Assembly (NCBI RefSeq): GCF_019039215.1
Contig: NZ_JAHNZZ010000002.1
Coordinates: 125,869 to 189,868 of the forward strand
DNA length: 64,000 nucleotides
Direction: 5' to 3'
From: Bacillus sp. FJAT-29790
Lineage (GTDB): Bacteria; Bacillota; Bacilli; Bacillales; Cytobacillaceae
The notes below the pieces were generated by a model. The model was not told the origin of the DNA, made no database searches, and worked only from the letters and a program-made list of their open reading frames with translations. Below, one piece after another: positions 1-9,195 of the stretch (position 1 is its first letter; the number at the start of each line of letters is the position of its first letter). The translations under genes and the position numbers were made by a program.

Positions 1-25
1 TTCTTTTTATAAAGGAGGAAGACGT

Positions 26-1228
26 TTGATTCAAAATACGAAGGAAACTTTGTGGACGAAGTCTTTTATTATGTTAATGGTTGGAAACTTGTTTTTGTTT
101 ATGTCGTTTCAGATGCTAATTCCGACTCTGCCGCCATATATTAAATCGATCGGAGCTTCTGGGCTTGAAATTGGGTTGGTGACGGCGCTATTTTCAATTG
201 GCGCGGTTCTTAGCCGTCCGTTTATTGGCTTTATGCTTGAATATAGGGCGCGGAAACCGCTCGTGCTAATCGGAGCAGCTGCGTTGTTAGCGATCACAAT
301 CATTTACCCGCTATCCCAATTAGTTATAATTTTTCTATTGTTCCGGTTTGTTCACGGGCTTGCGTGGGGATGGTCGACAACTGTAAATGGAACGGCTGCT
401 GTGGATGTCGTGCCGAATTCAAGGCTTGGTGAAGGAATGGGTTATTTTGGCCTTTCAGTTACAATCGGAATGATCATTGCTCCCAGTCTAGGTATCTATC
501 TATTTCAGATTACTTCATTCACGAATCTTATTTATATTTCTAGCATTTTAGGTGTGATCGCGCTTGTCCTGCTAGCCATTGTGCGATATCAAACACCTGA
601 AGCAGTAAAGAATATGAAAAAAGAGGATTTAACTTTCTCCTATTTCGGTTCGTTAGTAGAAAAATCAAGCTGGTTCCCTGCGTTCGTTACGATGATTATT
701 TGTTTTGGATATGGCTCGATTGTTACGTTTATTGTCATTTTTGGCGAGGAGCGCGGCATTGACCAGATTTTTCTTTTCTATTTAGTAAATGCCATTATGG
801 CTTCCGTAACGAGGCCAATTGCTGGAAAATGGTTTGATCAGCGAGGGCCAAAAGGACTCGTTCTCTTCTGCACATTTCTGACTTTTATTGGCATGTGGGC
901 GCTTTCTTTCGCACATTCCAATATGCTAATTATTGTTGCCGGTATTCTGTTCGGAGTTGGATTTGGTTCCTTAATTCCGACATTACAGTCGTGGACTTTA
1001 TCAATGACACCGGCAAACCGTCGGGGAGTCGCTACTGGAATGTTCTTTTCAGCGATCGACCTCGGGATCGGTTTGAGCGGGATCGTCTTCGGGGTTCTTG
1101 CCCAGTTTGTCGAAACGGCTGCACTTTTCCAAATTTCTAGTGCCTTTCTCATTATTGGCATCATTGTGACAGCTTTACACGGCCGGAAAAAAGCAGTTGC
1201 AAGACGGGAACAAACCTTACCATTATAA
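26..1228 (+). CDS. MFS transporter, probable drug/metabolite efflux
   Basis: Product of 400 residues with about 12 hydrophobic segments, the usual size of a 12-TM major facilitator. A motif-A-like loop (RPFIGFMLEYRARKP, about residues 64-78) follows TM2, as in drug:H+ antiporters. The start is TTG at 26, set by AAAGGAGG at 11-18. It stands alone and is closed by a strong terminator. The substrate cannot be told from sequence; the YfmO/YttB-like efflux branch is a guess from overall character. Upstream context is cut off by the window edge. Confidence 0.85.
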   Translation: MIQNTKETLWTKSFIMLMVGNLFLFMSFQMLIPTLPPYIKSIGASGLEIGLVTALFSIGAVLSRPFIGFMLEYRARKPLVLIGAAALLAITIIYPLSQLVIIFLLFRFVHGLAWGWSTTVNGTAAVDVVPNSRLGEGMGYFGLSVTIGMIIAPSLGIYLFQITSFTNLIYISSILGVIALVLLAIVRYQTPEAVKNMKKEDLTFSYFGSLVEKSSWFPAFVTMIICFGYGSIVTFIVIFGEERGIDQIFLFYLVNAIMASVTRPIAGKWFDQRGPKGLVLFCTFLTFIGMWALSFAHSNMLIIVAGILFGVGFGSLIPTLQSWTLSMTPANRRGVATGMFFSAIDLGIGLSGIVFGVLAQFVETAALFQISSAFLIIGIIVTALHGRKKAVARREQTLPL

Positions 1229-1236
1229 GAGCAACG

Positions 1237-1280
1237 AGCTGGCTTGCAGAGGAATAATCTTCTGCAAGCCAGCTTTTTTG
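1237..1280 (+). terminator. Rho-independent terminator of the MFS gene
   Basis: Perfect 14-bp stem (1237-1250 with 1261-1274), 10-nt loop and a run of T. The remaining DNA up to 1574 is AT-rich. A 39-codon frame at 1430-1549 has no well-placed ribosome site, and I see nothing else supported there. Confidence 0.9.
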
Positions 1281-1574
1281 TATTTATGCGTGTAAATTAA
1301 GTAGAATAAGAGTAGAGGATTATTTTCCCATTATTAAAATTGTTACAACGGAATACATTAATGTATCAAAAATGAAATTTTTCGTAAAAAATAATTTGTT
1401 AGAATACAAGGATAGAGATAAGTACGAAGATGAATGAATCTCTTTTGAAAAAGGACGGGGTAAGCAACACTGGTGCTGCGCTCCTTTCAACATTCGTAAA
1501 AAAGAGCTGGTTATTTTTCACGCAGCTATTTTTAAAATCAAAGCCTTGAAAAAAATACACAGCGGGGGAACGAT

Positions 1575-4313
1575 ATGACAATAGATAAGCAGCTAATAAA
1601 TAAAACATATTATGAAACGTTAATGGAGGAGAATGGAAATCTGCATCCGATTAAGGTTCTTGGGAATATGTATATAGATGAACATCAAGAAGAAGTGTCC
1701 GATTTATCCTTTATCCGGTTTGCGCAGGGGGAAGTATATTATCATAATCGGGACTTTGAAGCGGCTATTTTTAAATGGGAGAATATTAATAATGAATTAG
1801 AACCGTGGGCAAAAAAGAATATGGCCGATGCTTATTCCGAGCTGGATTTACATTCTATGGCAGAAGATATTTATCTTTCAATTAATACGGAGTCAGATGT
1901 GTTGAAAACGGAAGCGCTGCTGCAGTTGTTTTCCCTTTACATCCAAAGAGGCAAGCTTGAGTTGGCAGTTGACGCTATCAAGAAAGCCGTGTCCTTAAAT
2001 CCGGATTATCCGGATGTGACCGACATTGCAAGGTCATTCTTTGAGGAGCATCAGGACTGGCATCATGCGGTCGAACTTGCTGTGAACGAATCCGTTCGCA
2101 CAGAAGAACTTGCATGGTTTGAAATCATTCAAGCTTATGTGGAGGAAGGGCGGACGGCAAAGCATGAACCAAATTATTTTAATGAAGCACTAACCACGTT
2201 ATATAGAGTGAGCTTGGCTCGGTTTGAAAGCCTTGCTGTATCGTTATGGGAAAGCTATAAAAATGGTAATCTTTACTTTTCGTGGATTAAAGAGATTAAT
2301 CACATTTTTTTACATATGGAGGGCGGAAGTTCACATACATGGCATGAACTGTCAGCCTTCTATAACGAAACCTATTTTGAATTAATCAGTGGGAACCATT
2401 TAGTAAGGGATTTGTCGGATTTGATTCCAAATCATTTAACAAACTGGGTGAAAATCACCGATCCTTCCCATGCCTTGATTGCATCTGCCTCCATTTTAGC
2501 TTGGAGCGAGATATTCACAACGAGTATCGATCCGTCAGCAATCAATAAAGCTGAGAATCACGTTACCCGGTCAGCTCGGTATTTTGATGGATTAGAAGAT
2601 GGCTATCAGTTGTTTATGATGATTATTAACTGGGCGAAAAAGAACGGAGTCGAGCTTGGGCAGCGGTTTGAATGGATGGTCAGCGAGCTTCTTGATTTGA
2701 AGGCCCATCATCTTTTAATAGCTGGTGCAACCGGCAATGGGAAGTCGTCCTTTATCAATTCCGTACTTGGTGAAAACTTATTGGGTGATTCCACCTCCGC
2801 AACTGTTATGTTCAAAGATCATGAGGTGGAGGAAATCAAGGAAATTACTGATGAGGGAATACGTGGAATTTCGGATCTCGGTGAATTCCAAGCTAGTTCG
2901 GAACAGACGATAATCCGGTGTCAAATGCCAATTACATTTTTGAGTGATCATAAAATCGCTCTGATCGACACACCGGGATTAACAGGCCATAACAAATTCA
3001 GAAATGATGTTTTTCAATACTTGCAAATTGCCGACAGCCTGTTATTTGTCCTCAATGCTAATAAACCGTTTATGGATAAAGAGCTAGAAATGCTTATCAA
3101 AATTCGTGAGCAGGCACCGGAGCTTCCTATCCATTTTCTCTTAAATAAAATGGATACCATTTACAATGAGCAGGAAGCGATTGATTTAGTTGAAAAAACG
3201 ACTTCCAGGGTGAATACTTATTTTCCAAATGCGGAGATCTTTGCTTTTTCAGTCCATTATGAAAGAAAAGAGCAGTTAAGGGATTTCGCTGATTTTATAA
3301 AGGGAATGAAGGGCAATCGAAATCTGGAAGGAGAACGTACAACTAAAGTGTTGCATTCCATTCGAAAAACGATTAAATATCTTTTGGAAAAACGTGTTGA
3401 AATGGAAAATGGTTTCATTGATTCGATTAAATGGAATGAAGAAATGGTAACGAAACTGAATGGGGCCATCCATCAATTGAGTGATATCGAGGAAGAAAAG
3501 ACGCGTGTCATTAAAAGAGCGTACCGGAAGATTAAGGACGAATTAAAGCGAGGGCTCTCTGAGGATATTCCGGAATTACTGCGAAATTGCTCAGAGCTCA
3601 TTCTTGAAGATAGCGATTTCGGGAAAATTCATGTCAAGCTAAATGATGAAATGAATAAAAGGATTCAGAGCCATATCGAAGAAACTGTTTTGCCTGATTT
3701 TCATCTTGCTATTCAAGAGTGGATTACTGAAGCAAATGAGGAATTTGGTCAGAGCCAGTTATATTTAAATGAAATGAGCGAAGGCTTTAATGATCTTTTC
3801 GGGGAAGAAAAACTAAAGTTAGAATGCGATTTTAAGGTTCTAGATGATTGGCGCCGGGACGCTGACCGGATGACGAGAGGCAGCGTACAACTTGAAAAGA
3901 CGAATATTCTTCTGCGCTTCACACCATCGCAGTTTTTACTGAAAAGTGCCGGTAAGATTTTTGGTGCCTTGCCGCAAAATAAGAGCATGCTGCAAAATAA
4001 ATATAAGCAGTTTATTGAAAATGAAGACTATAGCGAAGCAGCGGCTAGGATAACTGACAATTTCGTACAGCAATTCGAATTATTCGAAAAAGCGTTAGAC
4101 AGAGACGTGAACATGTTTTTCCTGAAGCCGGTTGCTGTTTTAAAAGAAACGGTAGAAGAATCGCATACAGAAATCGAATCGAACAAGGATTCATTAAGTG
4201 ATATGAGGCAGAATCCTGAAACATACAGGGACCCTTTAACACTTTTTGAATTAAAACTCCGCCAGTACGAATGGATGACAAGTGCAGGCGTGGAGAATTA
4301 TCAATATCGTTAA
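1575..4313 (+). CDS. TPR-containing dynamin-family GTPase
   Basis: Large soluble protein of 912 residues. The first ~170 residues are helical with TPR-like spacing (repeated A-x-F-x-W and A-x-D-A-I-K-K-A-V-S-L-N-P-D-Y patterns), then a helical region to about 380. A GTPase domain follows: P-loop GATGNGKSS at about 384-392, switch/G3 DTPG near 465, G4 NKMD near 522. The C-terminal ~330 residues are long and helical, as in bacterial dynamin-like stalks. It fits the dynamin/YdjA-type GTPases implicated in membrane or stress functions, here fused to TPRs. ATG at 1575 follows GGGGGA. It is monocistronic with its own terminator. The GTPase class is clear; the cellular role is unknown. Confidence 0.85.
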   Translation: MTIDKQLINKTYYETLMEENGNLHPIKVLGNMYIDEHQEEVSDLSFIRFAQGEVYYHNRDFEAAIFKWENINNELEPWAKKNMADAYSELDLHSMAEDIYLSINTESDVLKTEALLQLFSLYIQRGKLELAVDAIKKAVSLNPDYPDVTDIARSFFEEHQDWHHAVELAVNESVRTEELAWFEIIQAYVEEGRTAKHEPNYFNEALTTLYRVSLARFESLAVSLWESYKNGNLYFSWIKEINHIFLHMEGGSSHTWHELSAFYNETYFELISGNHLVRDLSDLIPNHLTNWVKITDPSHALIASASILAWSEIFTTSIDPSAINKAENHVTRSARYFDGLEDGYQLFMMIINWAKKNGVELGQRFEWMVSELLDLKAHHLLIAGATGNGKSSFINSVLGENLLGDSTSATVMFKDHEVEEIKEITDEGIRGISDLGEFQASSEQTIIRCQMPITFLSDHKIALIDTPGLTGHNKFRNDVFQYLQIADSLLFVLNANKPFMDKELEMLIKIREQAPELPIHFLLNKMDTIYNEQEAIDLVEKTTSRVNTYFPNAEIFAFSVHYERKEQLRDFADFIKGMKGNRNLEGERTTKVLHSIRKTIKYLLEKRVEMENGFIDSIKWNEEMVTKLNGAIHQLSDIEEEKTRVIKRAYRKIKDELKRGLSEDIPELLRNCSELILEDSDFGKIHVKLNDEMNKRIQSHIEETVLPDFHLAIQEWITEANEEFGQSQLYLNEMSEGFNDLFGEEKLKLECDFKVLDDWRRDADRMTRGSVQLEKTNILLRFTPSQFLLKSAGKIFGALPQNKSMLQNKYKQFIENEDYSEAAARITDNFVQQFELFEKALDRDVNMFFLKPVAVLKETVEESHTEIESNKDSLSDMRQNPETYRDPLTLFELKLRQYEWMTSAGVENYQYR

Positions 4314-4361
4314 CAACTGCATAACATAATTTAGCCTAAAATCGGAAATAATATTTTAAGA

Positions 4362-4400
4362 ATACACCTTCATATTAACAGAAGGTGTATTTTTATTTTT
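4362..4400 (+). terminator. Terminator of the GTPase gene
   Basis: Ten-base stem ATACACCTTC (4362-4371) with GAAGGTGTAT (4381-4390), then T-rich tail. The tail overlaps the target duplication of the adjoining repeat element. Confidence 0.85.
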
Positions 4401-4626
4401 GCGTTTTCGTAAAGTTTGTTGCTTTTATAATGTGATTTTTATTTAATAATCTGAGTTGATTGGAGCGAAGGGCACTTGACTCCTGCGGGAATAGAGGGAA
4501 GCGGGAGACCCCGCAGGCGATAGCGCCGAGGAGGCTCCCGTCCCTCCCCGCGGAAAGCAAGTGTCCGCAGCGGAAATCAACGGGCAAAATTTGTAGGCTA
4601 AAACAACAATATATGCGAAAACAGCC
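4399..4626 (+). repeat. MITE-like element R1, copy a
   Basis: About 228 bp. Outer ends are of the GTTTTCGTAAA..TTGTTGC type (left) and its inverted form ending GAAAACAGCC (right). The GC-rich core at 4459-4580 is strongly self-complementary (CACTTGACTCCTGCGGGA ... CCGCGGAAAGCAAGTG). The 8 bp TTTTATTT occur just before (4391-4398) and just after (4627-4634), a target duplication. The left tip reads TTGC where other copies have GGCT. The identity with the right flank continues to 18 bp (4391-4408 = 4627-4644), so this site may have been hit twice. Confidence 0.8.
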
Positions 4627-4661
4627 TTTTATTTTTGCGTTTTCTCAAATCGTCATAATTG

Positions 4662-4704
4662 TAATGTTACTTATTTTTTGGTAAGTTATTATTATGTAAC
4701 ATTA
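4662..4704. promoter_or_regulatory. Inverted repeat upstream of the recombinase gene
   Basis: Perfect 9-bp arms TAATGTTAC (4662-4670) and GTAACATTA (4696-4704), 25 bp apart and ending 7 bp before the ribosome site of the recombinase gene. It could be an autoregulatory operator or a recombinase arm-binding site; the sequence alone does not decide. Confidence 0.4.
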
Positions 4705-4723
4705 GATTGTGGGAGGAAGTACG

Positions 4724-5287
4724 TTGGAGTGTGTCGATCCTATAAAAGACATCGAAAAGATTAATGCAATAAAAAGCAATTTACTGAAGCAATCAAAGAG
4801 AGATCTATTGCTGTTTGTATTGGGTATTAATACCGGAATTAGAGTACATGATTTACTTTCTCTAAAAATTGGTGATGTCTGGGACGGAAAAGGGATAAAG
4901 GAATTTCTATCTGTTAATGATGCTGATAGTAGAGATAAAAAAGTTCATTACATTAATAATCAAGTGAAAACGGTATTGCTAAGTTATTTAGCTGGCATGG
5001 AATTTGTGGAAAGTGATTATCTTTTTAAGTCAAAAAAAAATGATCTGCCCATTTCACGTCAGCAAGCTTATCGAATTATTAATCATGCGGCAAAAGAAGT
5101 TGGGATTACTGGAAAGATAGGTACTCAAACACTGAGAAAGACATTTGGATACCATGCTTATCGTAAAGGAATCGCGATTTCAATTTTAATGGCCATTTAT
5201 AATCATCATACACATGCAGAAACATTACGCTATATAGGAATCGAAAAAGATGAGGAACAATTTATAAAGGTAGACGTTAATTTATAA
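4724..5287 (+). CDS. Small tyrosine recombinase (catalytic domain only)
   Basis: About 187 residues when started at TTG 4724, which lies 7 bp after GGGAGG; an upstream in-frame GTG at 4709 would put the ribosome site inside the gene. It matches only the catalytic domain of phage-integrase-type recombinases: Arg40 (GIRVHDLL), a beta-hairpin Lys, Arg138 (TLRKT), His161 and Tyr170 (LRYIG). There is no SAM-like core-binding domain, so its size resembles FimB/FimE. The first box reads QTLR where the family has HxxR, so the box-II His is Gln, which may lower activity. It lies between R1 copies a and b, and its stop codon sits inside the target duplication of copy b. Confidence 0.8.
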   Translation: MECVDPIKDIEKINAIKSNLLKQSKRDLLLFVLGINTGIRVHDLLSLKIGDVWDGKGIKEFLSVNDADSRDKKVHYINNQVKTVLLSYLAGMEFVESDYLFKSKKNDLPISRQQAYRIINHAAKEVGITGKIGTQTLRKTFGYHAYRKGIAISILMAIYNHHTHAETLRYIGIEKDEEQFIKVDVNL

Positions 5288-5291
5288 ACAA

Positions 5292-5498
5292 GGCTGTTTT
5301 CGTAAACTTTGTTGCAAAAAGAGGTGTAGTTGATTTCCGCTCCAGGATGCTCGCTTTCCGCGGGCGGTGATCCTCCTCGGTGCCTTGCGCCTGTGGGGTC
5401 TCACCTGTCCCGCTGCTCCCGCAGGAGTCTCGCACCTTCCGCTCCAATCAACGTCATACAAAACCTATTTAAAAACAACAATCATTTTAAAAACAGCC
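5292..5498 (-). repeat. MITE-like element R1, copy b (core inverted)
   Basis: Ends GGCTGTTTTCGTAAAC (left) and AAACAGCC (right). The GC-rich core lies in the opposite orientation to copies a, c and d. Flanked by ATAAACAA (5284-5291) and ATAAATAA (5499-5506), an 8-bp duplication with one change. It is inserted exactly at the 3' end of the recombinase gene. Confidence 0.8.
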
Positions 5499-5501
5499 AT
5501 A

Positions 5502-5540
5502 AATAAAAACCCCTCCACCTATCATAAAGGCGGAAGGGCT
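5502..5540 (-). terminator. Terminator of the universal-stress gene
   Basis: On the minus strand, CCCTTCCGCC pairs with GGTGGAGGGG (two G-T pairs) and is followed by TTTTTAT, just after the stop codon at 5547. Confidence 0.8.
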
Positions 5541-5546
5541 AAATAA

Positions 5547-6230
5547 TCATTGATCATCATCTAGCGGCGCTGTCATGCTGACATTTGTCAGCTTTTTAAC
5601 AACGTCATCTGTCACTTGAACCTGCAATGTTTCTTTGTTTTTCATAAACTTGAACACACCATTATTAAAATCGGTGCCATGCTCCTTAAAAAAGATTCCT
5701 TCGAACTCAACTTCTTTCGTATGGATGAAGCTTAACCGATAGTTTTCCTCTTCTTTAATTAGGTAGGCACGAACGCCTTTTTCAAACTGGCCTTCTTGGT
5801 CTCTAAGGGACCTAGCAACTGAAATAATGTGCAGATCGATGAAGGGAATTTCTCGTAACAGAGCGTTGATAATTGACCCTTTTGCGATCTGTTCCCACCG
5901 GCTCTGGGCTGTTTGGCCTAGAATGATTTGAGTTATATGTTTTTCTCGAGCAACTTCGGCAATTACTTTCGAGATCGGTCGTTTTTCATTATCTTTGAGA
6001 ATAAATTCCTCGATGCTATGATGTTCAGCAATTTGCTTCCATCTAGTAATGTAATCTGATTTTTCAGCATCCAGTTCGTCAAAAGGCAAGGGATCAATGG
6101 TCAGAATATAGAGCGGGCAATCGAGCATGCTTGCAAGTTTACAACCACGTTGAATCAGACGTTCTCCATTTGGTCCATAATACACACAGACAAGGATGCT
6201 TTCGTCCATACGTCCTTTTACTTTTTTCAT
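5547..6230 (-). CDS. Universal-stress (KdpD-USP-like) protein
   Basis: Product of 227 residues. Residues ~8-135 form a USP alpha/beta fold of the type found in KdpD. It opens ILVCVYYGPNGERLIQRG and carries the nucleotide-loop-like segment GQTAQSRWEQIAKGS followed by the terminal strand IPFIDLHIISV. The last ~85 residues are an extra domain I do not recognise. GAGGTGA lies before the ATG at 6230. It is divergent from the mrp operon with 138 bp between, so the two may share regulation; a role in ion or osmotic stress is inference from that context and from KdpD. Confidence 0.75.
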   Translation of the reverse strand: MKKVKGRMDESILVCVYYGPNGERLIQRGCKLASMLDCPLYILTIDPLPFDELDAEKSDYITRWKQIAEHHSIEEFILKDNEKRPISKVIAEVAREKHITQIILGQTAQSRWEQIAKGSIINALLREIPFIDLHIISVARSLRDQEGQFEKGVRAYLIKEEENYRLSFIHTKEVEFEGIFFKEHGTDFNNGVFKFMKNKETLQVQVTDDVVKKLTNVSMTAPLDDDQ

Positions 6231-6368
6231 TTAAAATTCACCTCGAGTTAGATGGCATTTAACAGAGTATGGATTCCATTAAACTATGATTGACTATAGC
6301 CCATGACTCTTCGTCAGTCAATCCATATCTGTCGTTACAAGGATTTTTCGTAGTAAGGAGGGAAATTG

Positions 6369-8774
6369 ATGTCTTTGTTTTACGTCGTAATTTTTTTGCC
6401 GTTTATATTTGCAATCTTTGTACCATTTATTTATAAGCTGTTCACACCGCGAATACATACGGGATGGTTTGTATTCCTCGTTCCGCTATCAGTATTTCTT
6501 TTTTTGCTGCAGTATATCCCCGCCATTTCAAAGGGGAATACGATCTTCTATGATCTCCCTTGGATGCCGTCATTAGGAATAAATTATACAACTTATATTG
6601 ATGGGTTAGCACTCATTTTTGGACTGCTAATTACTGGTGTGGGTGCACTCGTTGTCCTCTATTCAATTTCCTATATGTCGAAGCACCGCGAAGCGCTTCA
6701 TAATTTCTACGTTTATATGCTCTTATTTATGGGGGCGATGCTTGGACTTGTCTTCTCTGATCATATTCTAGTCTTATATGTGTTTTGGGAACTAACGAGT
6801 ATCTCTTCGTTTCTACTGATTGCGTACTGGTATCAACGTAAAAGTTCACGTTATGGTGCTCAAAAGTCGATGCTAATTACGATATTTGGCGGCCTGGCGA
6901 TGCTGGCAGGACTCATTATGCTCTCGATGCTGACGGATACTTACAGCATACGTGAAATGATTAGTAAGGCAAACGTAATTTCTTCGGATTCATTATTTCT
7001 TCCCGCAATGATCTTGCTTCTTTTAGGGGCTTTTACAAAATCTGCCCAATTCCCATTTAGCATTTGGCTGCCTGATGCGATGGAAGCACCAACTCCAATT
7101 AGTGCTTATTTGCATTCAGCTACAATGGTGAAAGCTGGTATTTATTTAGTTGCCCGATTTACGCCTGTTTTTGGGGGCAGCTCTGAATGGTTCTGGATTG
7201 TTTCAGGAATTGGAATGATTACGTTGATCTGTGGTTCCGTAACGGCAGTTAATCAAAAGGATTTAAAGGCATTATTGGCTTATTCGACAATTAGCCAATT
7301 AGGGTTGATTATGAGCCTTCTTGGTTTAGGGTCTGCAGCTATGTATTTTGGGGATGGCGATGCATCAACCATGTATGCCGTTGCGGTCTTAGCTGCCCTG
7401 TTTCATTTAATTAATCACTCGACATTTAAAGGGAGTCTGTTTATGGTTGTTGGAATTATTGACCATGAGACAGGGACGCGAGATATTCGAAGATTAGGCG
7501 GTTTAATGAGCTTAATGCCTGTGTCCTTTACTCTTACTATTATTGGTAGCTTTTCCATGGCAGGGCTGCCGCCATTTAACGGGTTTTTGAGTAAAGAAAT
7601 GTTTTTCACAGGTGTTTTAACAGTCATAAAGTATCCGGTTTTTGGAATGGAGGCTTTCGCACTGCTTGTCCCGCTAATTGCATGGGTAGCAAGTGTGTTC
7701 ACTTTTATTTATTGCATGATTCTTGTTTTGAAAACATTTTTAGGAAAGCATCGTCCGGAGAGGCTCGATAAAGTGGCACATGAAGCCACAATTGGAATGT
7801 TAATCCCGCCGATCATTTTAGCTTCTCTTGTCATCGTTATTTTCTTTTTCCCGAATGTGGTTTCACATAATTTATTGCAGCCCGCACTAGTTGGGATTTT
7901 GCCAGAGTTCGCTGAAACTGGTGGGATTGATGTGGAAATTAAACCTTGGCACGGTTGGAACACTGAATTATTTATGACGGTCGGAGTAGTCGTCTTTGGT
8001 GCTCTGATGTATCGCTACTTGAAAAAATGGTCTTTGTTCTATGGGCTAATCCCTCAATTTTTGATATTAAATAACATCTATAATCAGTCACTTAAATTGA
8101 TGGAGACGATTTCACTAAAAGTAACCAATCGTTATATGACGGGATTTATCCGTGATTATTTAGTATATATTTTCTCTTTTATGATTCTTGTTCTCGGCGT
8201 TGCACTATGGCTGTCAAATGACTTTTCCTTTGATCCTTCAAATGACGCATCAATTAGTTTGTATGAGGGGGGAATCATCTTCTTGATGGCTATTACCGCA
8301 TTGAGCGTTTTCTTTGCGAATTCAAGATTAACTGCCATTATTGCTGTTGGTGCACTCGGTTACCTTGTTTCCTTGCTCTTTGTTATTTTCCGGGCTCCTG
8401 ACTTAGCACTTACGCAGCTCGTTGTTGAAACGGTGACAACCGCCTTATTCCTGTTATGTTTCCGCTATTTGCCGGAACTGCGTAAGGAAATCAGCCGGAT
8501 TCGATTCAAGATGACGAATTTAGGCGTTTCAATCGGAGTGGGTGCCATTGTAACGCTAATGGCATTATCTGTAAATAATCACCGTCTCTTTGACTCAATT
8601 TCAGGCTATTTTGAAGGCGCGTATACACTTGCTGGTGCGAAAAACATTGTCAACGCCATTCTTGTTGATTTCCGTGGCTTAGATACAATGCTTGAAATTC
8701 TCGTTCTATGTATCGCGGGTCTTGGTGTTTACACAATAATAAAGCTTCAGTTAGCAGGGAGGGAGAAGGAATGA
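6369..8774 (+). CDS. mrpA: Na+/H+ antiporter Mrp subunit A
   Basis: About 801 residues, highly hydrophobic. The N-terminal ~480 residues resemble the NADH-quinone oxidoreductase NuoL family, with the proton-channel signature around SAQFPFSIWLPDAMEAPTPI. The C-terminal part carries the MbhD-like segment (FRAPDLALTQLVVETVTTALF). Start is ATG 6369, seven bases after AAGGAGGG; the preceding TTG at 6366 is in frame but less well placed. It is the first gene of a seven-gene operon encoding a hetero-oligomeric membrane antiporter that exports Na+ in exchange for H+ and supports alkali and salt tolerance. Confidence 0.95.
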   Translation: MSLFYVVIFLPFIFAIFVPFIYKLFTPRIHTGWFVFLVPLSVFLFLLQYIPAISKGNTIFYDLPWMPSLGINYTTYIDGLALIFGLLITGVGALVVLYSISYMSKHREALHNFYVYMLLFMGAMLGLVFSDHILVLYVFWELTSISSFLLIAYWYQRKSSRYGAQKSMLITIFGGLAMLAGLIMLSMLTDTYSIREMISKANVISSDSLFLPAMILLLLGAFTKSAQFPFSIWLPDAMEAPTPISAYLHSATMVKAGIYLVARFTPVFGGSSEWFWIVSGIGMITLICGSVTAVNQKDLKALLAYSTISQLGLIMSLLGLGSAAMYFGDGDASTMYAVAVLAALFHLINHSTFKGSLFMVVGIIDHETGTRDIRRLGGLMSLMPVSFTLTIIGSFSMAGLPPFNGFLSKEMFFTGVLTVIKYPVFGMEAFALLVPLIAWVASVFTFIYCMILVLKTFLGKHRPERLDKVAHEATIGMLIPPIILASLVIVIFFFPNVVSHNLLQPALVGILPEFAETGGIDVEIKPWHGWNTELFMTVGVVVFGALMYRYLKKWSLFYGLIPQFLILNNIYNQSLKLMETISLKVTNRYMTGFIRDYLVYIFSFMILVLGVALWLSNDFSFDPSNDASISLYEGGIIFLMAITALSVFFANSRLTAIIAVGALGYLVSLLFVIFRAPDLALTQLVVETVTTALFLLCFRYLPELRKEISRIRFKMTNLGVSIGVGAIVTLMALSVNNHRLFDSISGYFEGAYTLAGAKNIVNAILVDFRGLDTMLEILVLCIAGLGVYTIIKLQLAGREKE

Positions 8775-9193
8775 AGCCGAACGATGTGATATTGCATTCC
8801 GTGACAAAAGCCGCCGTTGTTATTATTCTTACCTTTTCCATTTATCTTTTCTTCGGGGGGCATCATAATCCTGGCGGAGGGTTTATCGGAGGACTTAGCA
8901 CGGCGTCCGGGTTGGTGCTTCTCTACCTTGCATTTGATATCGAAACAGTGCGTACAAATATTCCAATTGACTTTAAAAAAGTCGCGGGATTCGGTGTATT
9001 ACTTGCGATAATGACAGGGTTTGGCTCCATCTTTTTCGATGTGCCGTTTTTAAGTCAAACTTTCGGCCACTTTGATCTTCCGATTTTTGGAGAGACAGAG
9101 CTTGCTACTGCGGTTCTTTTTGATGTCGGTGTTGCCTTAGCTGTCATTGGAACTGCTATCACAATTATTCTAAGTATAAGTGAGGATGGATAG
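8771..9193 (+). CDS. mrpB: Na+/H+ antiporter Mrp subunit B
   Basis: 140 residues with four hydrophobic segments and the MnhB signature GGHHNPGGGFIGGL near residue 30. ATG 8771 overlaps the mrpA stop in an ATGA, with a purine-rich ribosome site inside mrpA, which implies translational coupling. Length is normal for the family. Confidence 0.95.
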   Translation: MKPNDVILHSVTKAAVVIILTFSIYLFFGGHHNPGGGFIGGLSTASGLVLLYLAFDIETVRTNIPIDFKKVAGFGVLLAIMTGFGSIFFDVPFLSQTFGHFDLPIFGETELATAVLFDVGVALAVIGTAITIILSISEDG

Positions 9194-9195
9194 AA

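Noticed and set aside
1430-1549. 39-codon frame upstream of the GTPase gene
   Set aside because: The only purine-rich site is about 16 bases from the start and the product has no clear character; not supported as a gene.
4459-4580. Riboswitch or structural RNA in the GC-rich R1 core
   Set aside because: The same core is found in several places and both orientations with target duplications, so a transposable repeat explains it.
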